64,000 bases of DNA, from assembly GCA_020809705.1 (NCBI GenBank), contig CP085833.1:558001-622000 (forward strand), written 5' to 3'. The notes below the pieces were generated by a model that worked only from the letters and a program-made list of their open reading frames with translations, searched no databases and had not been told where the DNA came from. Both the position numbers and the translations under genes were made by a program. Positions 24,731-36,234 of the stretch are shown here, one piece after another. Numbering within the stretch: position 1 is the first letter of the stretch; the number at the start of each line of letters is the position of its first letter. This stretch comes from Calonectria ilicicola. Lineage: Eukaryota; Ascomycota; Sordariomycetes; Hypocreales; Nectriaceae.

Positions 24731-25856
24731 CTACGTGATTGAAGCTTTCCAAGCTTTCCAAGATATCCATACCTGCAACGCAGAAAGCCCTAGAGAAAGA
24801 ACCCCGACAATAATTGATATAAACAATGCTATAAGAGCAACCGCGAATGCATTGCTATCAGAGGTTTGCCATTTTATCCACCTCTCAAACTTGGTTCTCG
24901 GTGGTCGATCTCGAATCAAATCGTACAAGATTGCGAGTCTTTCGCCCCAGTAGATATATTCCAAATCGTGAGCATCAAACATTTTGAGCCCCTCTGGTTC
25001 GATACAGTCCGCATCAAACCCCTTCCTCTCTATGAGGTGATTCAGGATCTTTTCAGATCTCTCATCGCCCCAATGAAACAGAATCTCTTGTAATGAGTGC
25101 AGTGTCTCCGCCAGTAGTTGAGGGGGGAGCAAGCCGCTGAACGATGTGAGTAGAGTAGACCGCAACATTTGTTTCTACTACAAACCTTCGAAGACAACTA
25201 GATAGCTCAGTATCCTTTCCCATATTGTCGGATAATAACCGATCTAATTGAGCCTTCAAGTACGAAGTATGGTGAAAAATATATAAAATGTTGTTGTCAG
25301 GGTCGAATACTAAATGCTGGGCCAGATCGTCCGTTTTTTCAAAGGTTACGCGTAGTCTAGATTGTAATTTCCAGGCCTTTAACAAACGTTTGTTCTCTAA
25401 AGCCTCGGTAATCCTATCAGATGCGTCCAGGGCCTTGGGGAAGCATCTCAAAATGAAATCGCAAAGTGACTCGCTAAGCTGCCATGAAAGGTGCTGATGC
25501 CTTCCTCTAGGGTTATCATTTATCGCAGGATCAAGCATGAGCATTGCACGGGTAGCAATAAGAATTCCAATCTTGGCGCTTCTCATCGTGAACCTCTTTT
25601 GTGATCCCTTTTGGAACTCTTCTATCATACTTTCGAGGCTACTTCCCGGGTCGTGTTTGATGACTTGTGCTGCTTGAAGTATATCATGGTGGTCTAATGG
25701 AGTTGGATCACCACTCCTTTGTTGGTCAATCTGTATAATATGTATATTGCTGTCTATTAGTTCATCGTATACCTCGAAATATGAATCGAACTTGCGCCTT
25801 TTTCGGCCAAGGAACTCGGCAGCGATATATTGTCTATTATCAACTTCAGTGCTCAT
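24731..25856 (-). CDS. Fungal conserved protein with C-terminal transmembrane helix
   Basis: Function unknown; the protein resembles a family of fungal hypothetical proteins I know only by shape. 358 aa from two exons on the minus strand, 25186-25856 and 24731-25136. I chose the ATG at 25854-25856 (MSTEVDNRQ); an upstream ATG at 25922 is less likely. The two pieces look frameshifted until the 49-nt GTTTGT...TCAG intron at 25137-25185 is removed. That restores a CLRSGLLPPQLLAETL segment. The protein is mostly helical, with a soluble N-terminal part (ICxHD-like motif absent) and one or two hydrophobic stretches near the end (FAVALIALFISIIVG and following). This suggests a tail-anchored membrane protein. 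It is divergent from the protease-fold protein at 26304, with 447 bp between starts. Confidence 0.72.
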
Positions 25857-26303
25857 CTTGTAAGATAGGCTCGAGGCTGATGCACACGTGTACAAGTTAT
25901 AAACTGTGCCTTCAATTACCATAAAAGAACAAGATTCTTCTAATCGTTGTGAAGTTCAAGAAATTGATAATCAGAGTCCCCAAATCTCTCACTCAAAGTG
26001 CAAAGGTGGGGGGGCTACGTAATCAGCCCACTCGAAATAAGCCCGGTTGCAGCTGAGGGCGACACCCGTTTTCTTACCAATCAGAACACTTCGAAAACAT
26101 AACATCACGTGAAAGCTCAGTTCATCGGTTAGTGTCTAAGGCTGAGATCGCAACAGACAAGGCTTTCGTGTCATCAACCAACACCCAAGCACGACTGGCG
26201 CTATTAGACTTGAACAAAAGAGTTCGCAAGAAAGCCCGTCGCGTGTTATAATATTTAAAACTTTCAGTGGCTATTTTATCTACAGACATTTCCCTTCGAC
26301 CAA

Positions 26304-28375
26304 ATGCGATATCTTGTCGACGGATACCATGACAAAAGTGCAAGCACCTCTCTCAAAAAAACCAGCGAGCGATCCAGGGTCTTTGCAAGGGAAACAGCAC
26401 CACGGTTCGGTTTCCAGTTTCTATCCATCTCTATCCCATATCATACCTCTTAGTATCTCTAATTTAATTGTTACTAACGCTCATATATACTCTACAGATG
26501 CTTCAACCCGAAAATTAGATTATACCTCTGATAGCCCGAACGAAGCCATCAACGATATGAATAGTATTACGGAGCCCAAGGGGGAATCTTCGAGGGCTTC
26601 CACTCCGCACATACAGCTCGTACCAATACAAGACATGGTTCAAAAACAAGCCGACCAACAAAAATATCCAGACCATCAATCATGCAAAGATTTATTTGCG
26701 AACCCTATAGCAGTACCTGGTAGTAAAGAGAAAAATTCGATCTACCCAAATGCACCAGTACGTTGGAGCAGCTGGAACGAACAAGAGTATTATGAGAGAT
26801 TTCAATTTGTCCAAGGCGAATTGAGGAGTCAAGTGAACAAGATCCTTCCAGTTCTCTCCCCCCGCATTAAATTCGATGTGTACATGGTAGGTACTTGCCC
26901 AGAAAATTCAATCCCGAGCATCGTTGTCTATTGCCACTGTAATGGCAAGGACATCAGTTCACTTCAGTCGATTTTCAAGAAAAGAGCAAAGGAAAAACTA
27001 CACTGCAATGCAAAAGGCCCACACACCGATCAAAGCTCCCACATACCACCCTTCAAGCTTGTTTACTTTCAAACAAAGAATGATCCAGTGAACAGAAAGG
27101 CATCTAACGATCAAATACTCGCCCGCTTTGAAACTACAGAGACTTATTGCGGCGGGCTAATCGAGCATAAAACCTTGTTTGCTACATTGGGTGTCCTAAT
27201 TCACATTGGGGACATCCATGCATACACCACTGTCGATCATGTCTTCAATTTAAATTTCACTCCTAAATCTAGTAGTAACACTGTTGTATCCTGGGACAAT
27301 CCAGGCCTCCACAGCGAAACGACGTCGGATATATCGCTTGACTCAATAAATCAAGGATTACTTGACATTAATGACGGAGAGGATTCCGGTTATCTTTGGG
27401 AAGATGGCGACGACGAATACCACTTCACAGAACAATTAGACGAAGACCTAAATGACCCAGTACAAGGCTTACTTTCTCAATCGTCCCTTCCCTTCATCCC
27501 TAGGAATGTGGAGGATTGGGAGAGGCTGGTCCCTCCAGTCGAACCAGATCCATCAGACGCTTATTTAGACTGGTCTTTGACTCGCCCAGCTGGTAAAGCA
27601 CCTCACAACACCTGGAAAACAGAACCTACAAACCTCTTCTTTCTTGACGGGAAAGGCGCCGCACCAACAATTCTTGACACCATAAGAGACAGGCCGCAAG
27701 CCCATTTTACCCCAGTCAAGATGGTCTCCGCCATCCGGGGAGCGATTTCTGGTCGCATGCGATATGCCACAAGCTTCCTAGGTTCTCCGCCTGGGCAAAA
27801 GGATTGTGAAGTTCTGACAATCATATTGGATGACGAGCTAGGTAGGAAGGATCCGCAGCATTGGTAGCTTAACAAAAGCTAATAATACAGTAGAGCTTGA
27901 ACCAGGAGAATGTGGCTCTGTTGTTGTCGACGGAGAAAGCAATGAGATTTATGGCCATGTTGTGGCAAGTAATCCGTTGGGCCATGCTTTAGTTGTTCCA
28001 CTCAACAACGTGCTCACTCAAATCAAACATAATTTTGGCACAGAGTCTATTAGTCTAACTGAATACCCTCCCAGCTTCAAAGAGGATGAAGTTTCGACGC
28101 ATGAAAGCCTCGATGCGGGTGAAGAGATCTCCTGGGTACCTATCATAATAAATGAACCACTAGGTCCCTTTTTCACTCGACACGAAGAATACGTCAGTCA
28201 GTCAACATTGAGTAGCCTATCCTCTCAATCACGGAGCCAAAATGAATTCCTATATTCATGGAAATGCAGCATATGCAAAGAGGAAAATGTAGTAAAAAGG
28301 CCCCGGGTTGTTGGTAAAAACGTCTTTTTAGTCTGCAAGTATTGCGATAGCGAAACCATCAAACGGTGGGCTTAA
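26304..28375 (+). CDS. Chymotrypsin-like-fold protein with C-terminal zinc ribbon
   Basis: Unnamed fungal family. 644 aa from three exons: 26304-26409, 26498-27841 and 27891-28375 (1935 nt, exact codons). The first intron (88 nt) is recognised by its TTACTAACGC branch point and CTACAG end; the second is 49 nt. The middle has a trypsin-fold-like stretch, CGGLIEHKTLFATLGVLI, followed by TVDHVF with a possible catalytic His. About 200 residues on, after an acidic disordered insert, comes GECGSVVVDG and then YGHVVASNPLG. This matches the G-D-S-G block of chymotrypsin-type peptidases with Cys in the nucleophile position. The C-terminus has CSICKEEN...CKYC, two CxxC pairs forming a probable zinc ribbon. 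Activity is not proven; an inactive, binding-only fold is possible. No signal peptide. Confidence 0.7.
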
Positions 28376-28826
28376 ACATCTGCTTCTGGTTGGACTGATA
28401 ATGAGAACTCTATAAAGGGCTAAGGTGAGCTTGTTTTTGGCTGCAATAATTAACTGAGGGTGACCTCAAGGATTTTCTTCACTGTTGGAGTAAATACCTT
28501 TGATGATACAATCATCATTCATGTTTCCGAGCTTTGGATGATTTATTGAGAGCTCTGCTGCATGCACTCATATGTTTTGCTAGATGTACGTATAAAGATG
28601 TTTTGTTATTGTTCTAGAAGAGCTCTTGAAGAAAATTATTCATTTTAGGGCTTTTGTTTTTAGATTTTTTCTGGAATAATTGTAGATATGTGTGCACCTA
28701 GCAAAATATATGTGTGCGCGTAAGATTCTTTACAAGCTGCACCGTCTTGGAATTCATAGACTCTTGATTACTTTGATCGTTATCAAATACCCTTTCTTCT
28801 CCATACATGATCTTTGTCGGTGGCAC
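28376..28826. other. Convergent intergenic spacer
   Basis: 450 bp, AT-rich, between the protease-fold gene and the 3' end of the MACPF gene. Probable 3' UTRs; no gene seen. Confidence 0.5.
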
Positions 28827-31800
28827 TTAATTTTGTAATCCAAACCAGAACATGGACCGACGCATTTGCATTGGAGTACCCATATTTCTAATATTGATGT
28901 AGTACTGTGCTCCTTCCTTTTGCCTTACACCGTGCAACAAGTATTCTTCAGAATCGCCACGGCCATCGTTGGTGACATTATCTATACGGAGCTGAAGGTC
29001 CTGTAGACAATATTCGACGTTGGTAAGGGTACCCTCTCGATCAATCTTTACTGCTGTTTTGAATGGCTCCGTGTTACCTTCAGGTGACATGATCATCGCT
29101 GTTGGGTTGCCTGTTCTCTCAAATCGCGGCCAGGGGACCTTGAGGAACAGCGTGTTGGAGGCACCAGGGGGCGCTCCAACCTGTCGTCGACCAAATGTAT
29201 CCTCTGTAAAGTCCCGCCAGCCAGTGGTTTGGTCGCTGAAGCCCCAACAGAAGCGGATGCTGTCGCCGGGCTTGATATGTCGCCCTCCTGATGGATCTGT
29301 CTTCAGGATGCGCCAGTATTGATATTCGTCTGAGTCAGACATAGCAGGCAGGAACTCGCCCTCAGCATTGCGGAAAACGACCATATGGCTCTTGTTAATT
29401 GTAGTGGCCTCATCGCCTGGTGCGGGGTCCTCAGAGTATCTGCATGAGCGGAGAATGACTCTAGTACCGTGCTTAAGCTGTTCAATTCATTAAAACCTAC
29501 TGATGTGTCTGAATTGTCGGTTTTAAAACTTACCGCTTCGTCAAATGGCGCGATAATATCCCACTCAGTCTTCACAAACTCTTTGTCATACTGCGAACCA
29601 AACCTGTTGTTTCCAACTTGAAAGTTTTCATATCCAAAAATCGCGGGAGCACGGTAAGTTGCTGGATGAAAAATGCTAATATCTTTCTCCGCATCAATAC
29701 GAAGCCAGTAATACTGAGTTGTGGTGTTGACTAAATTAAGACGTGGGGTAACACATCCGCTAAACTGATCGCCTGCCGGGCCATCTGCGTCATGGCCGAG
29801 GTAGTATGACACATTATTACCGGGATTGAAAATACTCAACGCATTGGTGGGTGATGTGACGCGGAGGCGAGCCTTACACTGATGAGATTCGTCGAGAACC
29901 ATATAGCGGCTCAGGGCTGGCACGGCCTGAACAAACCAAGATTGAACTGCCTCATAACCTGGCATATCCGACAGGATCTCAACTAAGGAAGTAAGGCCAT
30001 CGCGCTGGGATCAATGTTAGCGGCTGAAAACAAACAAAATATTACGAAACTTACATTGATGACACGCCAAAGAGTGTGATCCCCGACAGTCCCACTCCAG
30101 CCCACAGGATTAGTAGCCAGGATAGTATCTCCACCAACGGCCTCGAACACATTGGTCTCGTCCTGGGACCGACTAGAGGTTTCGTTAATACTCTCACTTC
30201 CTCCAGCATTTGTGTTCTTAAAGCTTGCGCTAGCTTCAAAACCAGAAAACCCTCCAGAAATAGAGGCGCCAATGCTTGTCTTGAACGACTGCTTATGTTC
30301 CTCGAGCTGCTTTTTCTCCGACGTGGTGACAATCTTAGTTGTCAAAAGACGGCCACCCAGAGTCAGGTTCTGGCAGAAAAGGTGGCCATATTCGGCTTGG
30401 AGCTTCCTGAGTGACTTGATGCTCTTTGTACGACGGATCTCATCGATGAGCTCGGCCAAGTCAGGCGCAGGCTCCATCTCGTCGGGCCACAGGATCAAAT
30501 CGCAACGGGGGAACATGTACCGTCCAATAAGAGTCCGAGTCATGGAATTATTCATGTTCTTAGTTGTGTTGGATTTGCTGGTAGAATGCGAAGCGCTCAT
30601 GCTGGCCGACACGCCCCAATAGCTAGCGCTGACAGAGGCCTCAGTCGATTTCTCGCTGAAGTCACTGCGGGCCATGGAGACAGTCAACTCATCCTCGTGA
30701 GCTGTAATTTCAATGCGAGAGTCGTCATTGACGCGGAAATTGGGAATACCACGATCAGACTTTGGAACAATGGCTTCGACATTGCCGCTAGAATCATCAT
30801 CAGCCTTTGCATCGCCGCCTTCACCGCTGCCCTCTTCTTCAGAAGTGCTGTCTTTCAACACCTTGGGCTTTTCGGCGAAATCGGGGATCTTCGACACTGC
30901 TTGTTGATCAACCTTGGATCGAAGTCGAAATGCAGGCTTGGGAGCCCGTACAATGCGTTTGGTACGGGGCTCGATGATCCAGCCATAGAATACGGCACAA
31001 TTGCGAAGAACAACGGCCCATTCATTTTCATTAAGTACACCAGCAGTATCATGATTGTCATTTTTGTCGACTTGAAAGTCTTTGATAAGCTCGGTGAGCT
31101 CACTCTTTGACTTTTCGTAAAGCTCGAGAGTTTTGCCGCCCTCTGTTTGGGCTGACTCCTCAGCGGCTGGTGAGCTTTCAGCAGCATCTTTTGCGTCAGA
31201 AGATTCCGCTTTGGCAGCAGGCTCGCCGATGTCTGTCCCACGGAAGAAGACCTTCAAGCTTGGGACACCAGATCCAGTTGGCTCTTCAAAACCTTCCAGT
31301 TCCAGATATTCCACAAATAGGATGCTCTCGTCGTCAATCAATGTGCCCGAGGGAGTGCAGAACTTCTCAATGGCAGCAAAGCGAGACATGCCTGGTACAA
31401 GTTTGCGTAGACCAGCCAAGGTCAACAGTGTAGCATCAGTACGACCAGGAGGTTTGGACATCTTATCCAGGCTCTGAGACAAGATGCTCCCGGTAACGTC
31501 GCCACCATTTTCGCCATCATTGTATTTGACACCTTTGATGATGAATGGCCGGTTTTTGAGAATGGTGGTAGGAGTGACCGCCGCCTGCTTTGTTTCTGTA
31601 GCTGGCTCCTTTTTCGCTTTTTCGGTTTCTTCTTCATTTTCGACACCTTTTTCGCCATCACTTTTTTTGGGTTGGGTATTGTCAGGCTTGGATTGCTTTA
31701 ATTGTGTGGAGGATTGTGTGTTGACACCTTGCTCTATTGACGTAGTGTGTTGTTCTTTCGGTATTGAGTCTTTACCAATGTTGTGCCCGTTCCCTCCTCC

Positions 31801-31836
31801 AACATCAGCCTTTCCTGCAAATTCAGAATCAGACAT
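28827..31836 (-). CDS. MACPF-domain protein (pore-forming family), cytosolic type
   Basis: Predicted 967-aa protein with a membrane-attack-complex/perforin domain, a fold that inserts beta-hairpins to form membrane pores. Three exons on the minus strand: 30055-31836, 29534-30004 and 28827-29477, with introns of 50 and 56 nt, all phase 0. I start at the ATG at 31834-31836. Layout: a disordered, charged N-terminus (about 1-95); a possible ubiquitin-like domain (about 95-200); a Ser/Glu/Ala-rich linker; the segment RAPKPAFRLR common in fungal MACPF proteins; then MACPF from about 365 to 590. The domain signature Y-G-x2-F-x6-G-G is at residues 483-495, flanked by Ser/Ala/Gly-rich hairpin-like stretches. 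A C-terminal beta-rich region of about 350 aa follows. No signal peptide is seen. Target and trigger unknown. Divergent from a second MACPF-like gene. Confidence 0.85.
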
Positions 31837-32824
31837 GTTGAACAAGGGAAAATTGATGTTTTGCTAAAAATCTGGTGCAGTAGGGCTAGCGAAGGGAAAA
31901 TGGGGGAAGAGTGATGAATGAATGAAATCCCGTCAGCATGTGCACCTAAGGCCTAGTAAATCGCACTTCGGTCTTTCCGATTCCGCTTCAAGTTGATGTG
32001 GATTCCGTCACATTTCAGCCCTTATTTTCAAGCCCTTTTGAAACGCCACAATGTCTATTCGCAGCATTGTTGTCAGTAAATGGGACCAGTTGATCAATAC
32101 GAATGTCGCATATCACAAACACGAAGCGGGGCTTGCTTATTGAGCGGGTGAACTAAATTTCACTAGCGCCAAATACTGCCAGCGAACGTTACTCCGCAGC
32201 CTATGAAAATGGCCTCAGGTCCACCAAATTCCGGCACTCTTGCGGCTGGCTATGCAGTTGATATTAGCCGAAAGGACTAGAGGCCTCAATCCTACGACCA
32301 TTGCGGCATACCAGCTGAACAAAGCCCATTCCGCAGATAGACTATCAGTCTTGGCCTTCAACCAGCCAGGTCTAGACAACGGGAAAGTTCGGGCCGCTTC
32401 ATTTGTAAGCTTATTATCGATCCCAGCTTGCATAGATTTTTTCAATAGTCCATATGGCCCCGCAACTTGGCGAGAAACATCACGAATCGCAACCATCCAT
32501 ATTGACATTTTCAACCCAACGTGGAAGCGGAGTAAGGTCCGAAGATGTCTGAGAAGCGGTATGCGGTAAGCTCCACTGTGATATTGTTGTTTGCGGGGGC
32601 GTATCCTTCTGAATTAGGACGGCGGCTAGTCACTAGGGCAAATATTGGGCTCGTAAGGAGGTTGGCCAATGGACGCTCTGGCCAGCAAAGAAATAGTAAT
32701 AACTACATATCGCTGGCTCTGGAGAAATATCAACAAGAGTAGCTCCAATTCCTCATTCCCTCATCTCTCGTCGGACTGAATCTTCATCACAACATCCATC
32801 ATCCGATAGGGTACAGCCGTCAAA
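31837..32824. promoter_or_regulatory. Intergenic region shared by the two divergent MACPF genes
   Basis: 988 bp between the facing start codons. A 109-codon ORF at 32240-32569 starts without a recognisable family motif and is probably chance. The stretch just before 32825 is CT-rich, as is usual for fungal 5' UTRs. Confidence 0.45.
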
Positions 32825-35588
32825 ATGTCGCTCCTATTGGCACCTTACAATGACTCCATGCGCCTGGTAAGCATCCCTCAGGACCAATCAAAAGTCAGAC
32901 ACTGACCAAAATCAGGGCATGGGTTTCAACTCCTACACCCAGACCATGTGCATTGATGGCGCTGTTGAAGTAAAGGACCAGGACAAGGTCAAGACAGACA
33001 ACCCTTCACAAGTGGTCACTTATTCATCCAAATTCGTGGAACGCCTTTCAGACATTGTCAGTTCAATGAACATTTCATACAGCTCTGCCATTCAGAAAGG
33101 TACCATTGAAGTAGCTGGAAATGGAAACTCCATAGATGAAGACAAGATCAAGTCGTCCGATGTCAATCTTATCGTGTCTGTTCAAGTTATCAACCAGACC
33201 ACGACTGTCAGGGAGTCTGCCAAGTTTGTGGAAATGAAAGATGTTATTCCTGGAACAGCTGCCTTTAATGACGCTTTTGGAGATTGTTACATTTCAGGTA
33301 TGACCATCTCTACCAGCTATGGGGTCGTTATTGACCATTTTTAGGATTCATTGAGGGTGGTGATTTCAGCAGCATTATTTCGATGCGCAGTCTTGATCGA
33401 AGCAAAAAGAATAGCGTTGTGCGATCGTAAGTGCAGAAAGCATCCGCATATGGACTTCGCTAACCATTGCAGTATCAAAAAGATGACTAAGACATCTGAG
33501 TATGAGGACTTTTCCCTGGATTCGTACAACTCGAACGGTCTGTCGAGCTCTAGTGCAGTCAAGGAGTCCGAAGTCACCATCTCAGTGAACTGGATGGGCG
33601 GTGGTCAGATCAAGGATTCCAGGACGACCTGGGACATTGATTCAGTTTATCAAGCTGCAGCTGCATTTCCCGCAAACGTAGCAAAGATTCCACAAAAGAC
33701 ATGGTACAAAATCACGATCGCACGTAGAGAGCATTTCCGCTAACTGCGTCAGGGCCATCTTAACCAAGTATAAGGCAAACCGCAGCTTCAATGAGCAGAT
33801 CGTCAAGTATAACTCGAAAACACTAGAGTACGATGCCATTGCATCTTACACTGCCGAGCTGTTCAACAATTTTATGGAGTACAAGCAGCTCTTGAAGAAG
33901 GTCCAAGACATCATTAGCAACGTTGATCAGTATAGTATGCAGCGCTACTCCCCCCGTCCCATTTATCATTACTGACCCAAGGCAGCCCAGGGAACTAAGT
34001 CTAAGTCGATTCCTGTCCACATCGGCACGCTTGTTGCTGTTCGAACCGCCTTGCGAAACGAGATGAACAAAATTGTCGCTGTTGTAAGTTCCATCAATCG
34101 ATCAATGTTAAACTAGACTAAACGACTACTAGGTGAATGTTTTATCAAAGAGACCCGAACTCCTATCCCAGGAAAACAGCTTCTCTATTATTTCCAGGAA
34201 TGAACTGGTCCGAAAGATTATAGAGGAGGCTATTGCGGAAGGTCCAGAATCCAAGGTGATTTACGACACGACCACTTCAACCAAACCCGCAACTTCTGGA
34301 GATGTCACAAAGGCTAAAGAGTCTGGAGCATCAACAACCCCATCTGATGATGCCACAGAGGGTGTAAAAATTAATCTAAGCGCATTAATTGCACCAGAGG
34401 TGTGGGGAGAACTTTTACCCATCAGGACTAGTCCTATCTCAAGTGACCAAGATGACGTTTCCGCGACGAAATCGGGCACATCGGCGATCCCAATTCCACC
34501 TACTAACGACAATCTTGACCTGCTTGCCAAGGCTCCCAAGAAGCTTAAGATCCTTTCCGCTGTGTGCGGTCTTCAAGACGTGACGGAGATACTGCAGGGT
34601 CGTGTCAAGGATGATACGATGTTGACCCTTCCTCGCAACGAGATTGATGCACTCGCAAATAGCTCCGCCTACAAAAACATTAAGGGCTCCTTCATTAAGA
34701 ATCTTTCATTCGTCTACCAGTATGGTGACGGACCTATGCGAATTTGTTCCGCCAATCATAACCCACAAGCTACAGATTCCATTCAGATTATCGAGGCATC
34801 AAACAATTCTATGGTTAAAGCTCGAACATGGACCAAGGAATCATGGTCCATAATTTCTATGGTCTATGGAAGCAAGATCTTTAATGAAGAAGCAAAACTT
34901 CTGTATGCTGAGCAACAGATCAAGCGGGATTATGATGCGACCCAGAGTCAGATACCTTACCGTCGCTTCACTTTTAACAACGACACGATAGGACAGGACC
35001 CGTGGGTCGGCATAACAAAAACGGGTGTAATTTTCTACAAGAGCTCCAACGCGGGTTCAGTACGGGCTACTGTAGCGCTTGAGGGTCAAATGTGTTCCCT
35101 TACAGATCAACAAGTGCTGGCTGAGCCTAAACTCGATCCTCAAATCTCCCTATTCAAGGCAGCTTCATCCAGTAAGTCTAGTCTTATCAACCGTTTGCAT
35201 AACATGACTAACAAACCATTCAGGATACTCTGTCACTTTCAAAGCTGGTTCTTTCAACGTCCCTGCCACTCATGAAAACTTTTTGCGATTTGACAACGGC
35301 GTCTACTTTGTCTATCACCCGGATGGAAACCTTGCTATTTACAAGAATGGCGGCGGTCGCTTATATTATATGAACCAAACCATGGGTCCGGCTACAGGCC
35401 ACAACCTAACCTTTCAAGAAGATGGTAACCTTGTTTCGTACAGCGCAAAAGGCGTCTTGTGGGGTACAGGCACTAATGGAAATGCTGGTGCAAAATTGAT
35501 CTTGTCCAGCGAGGAACCATATATTGAGATTTTCCGAAGCGACGGAGGCTCAAGGGTCTTTAACTCGTGGGGCAAGGGCGCGGATTAA
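32825..35588 (+). CDS. MACPF-like protein with C-terminal bulb-type lectin domain
   Basis: Predicted 806-aa two-part protein. Eight exons: 32825-32866, 32916-33297, 33345-33426, 33473-33703, 33753-33934, 33986-34083, 34133-35171 and 35224-35588; the sum is exactly 807 codons and introns are 46-52 nt. The N-terminal half resembles fungal MACPF-like proteins. It opens with LGMGFNSYTQTMC and carries a divergent signature F-G-x2-Y-x6-G-G at residues 135-147, with Cys replacing the usual His. A helical middle and a Ser/Thr/Pro-rich linker follow. The last exon is a beta-prism lectin domain of the mannose-binding bulb type: the repeats YHPDGNLAIY and FQEDGNLVSY match the Q-x-D-x-N-x-V-x-Y sugar site, with Gln changed at the first. 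No signal peptide. The lectin would direct the protein to glycans; pore formation is inferred from family only. Confidence 0.8.
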
Positions 35589-36234
35589 ACTGGGCTTCGT
35601 CACTGTATATAACACCGGCCTGAGCAATTTGTTGAGATTTTAGTTAATAAAAATTGTTAATAAGAAAGGGTGTTTTCTAGACACTTAGGTTGAGAAAAGA
35701 AAAAAAAATGTTTACGACCGATGAGTCGAACTGTATGCGTGCGGTTGCACCGAAATCCTCCATCATACGGCTTTTTCAGTCATTCTCTCCACATATTATA
35801 AACATGAGACACTCTCTCGGTCCTTATTTCGACGAGATGGCTAATTAGCATGAAAATCAGGTAAATATTGGGATTCCTGCAGGGGTCTTCAGGCAGGGAG
35901 GGTGGTCATTCTCTAATAAAAGTGGGCATTTTCCCTCCAATAGCAAAATGCCAATTCCCGCCTACAACCTTCTTTCGGAGAATCCAGTGAACGTCCGCGA
36001 CCATTATCCCGAAGACGATATCCCGAAAACATAGACCCGAGTCTGAAAAACTAATTATTAGAAAATATATAATCATACACCACTACGAATAAAAGTGTAC
36101 GATACCAAGACGCAGAGACACCACAGGAATGGCTACTTGAAACTGTGGAAATTTTCCTAGAGTCGAGTCTCTTCACAGATCGTCTAATTCATTTGCACTC
36201 CTACAAAATAGCATCCTCTGCACCAGTGGTAGCT
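35589..36234. other. Intergenic, upstream of the PL11 lyase
   Basis: About 650 bp. It contains an A-rich run near 35700-35708 and the promoter of the lyase. No gene seen. Confidence 0.5.

Noticed and set aside
25062..25200. Apparent frameshift in the tail-anchored protein gene at a run of C
   Set aside because: A 49-nt intron at 25137-25185 joins the frames and restores a conserved-looking segment.
30076..31867. Several plus-strand ORFs of 108-174 codons
   Set aside because: Antisense to the MACPF exon, no domain.
32240..32569. 109-codon ORF between the two MACPF genes
   Set aside because: No motif, no plausible start context; lies in the shared promoter region.
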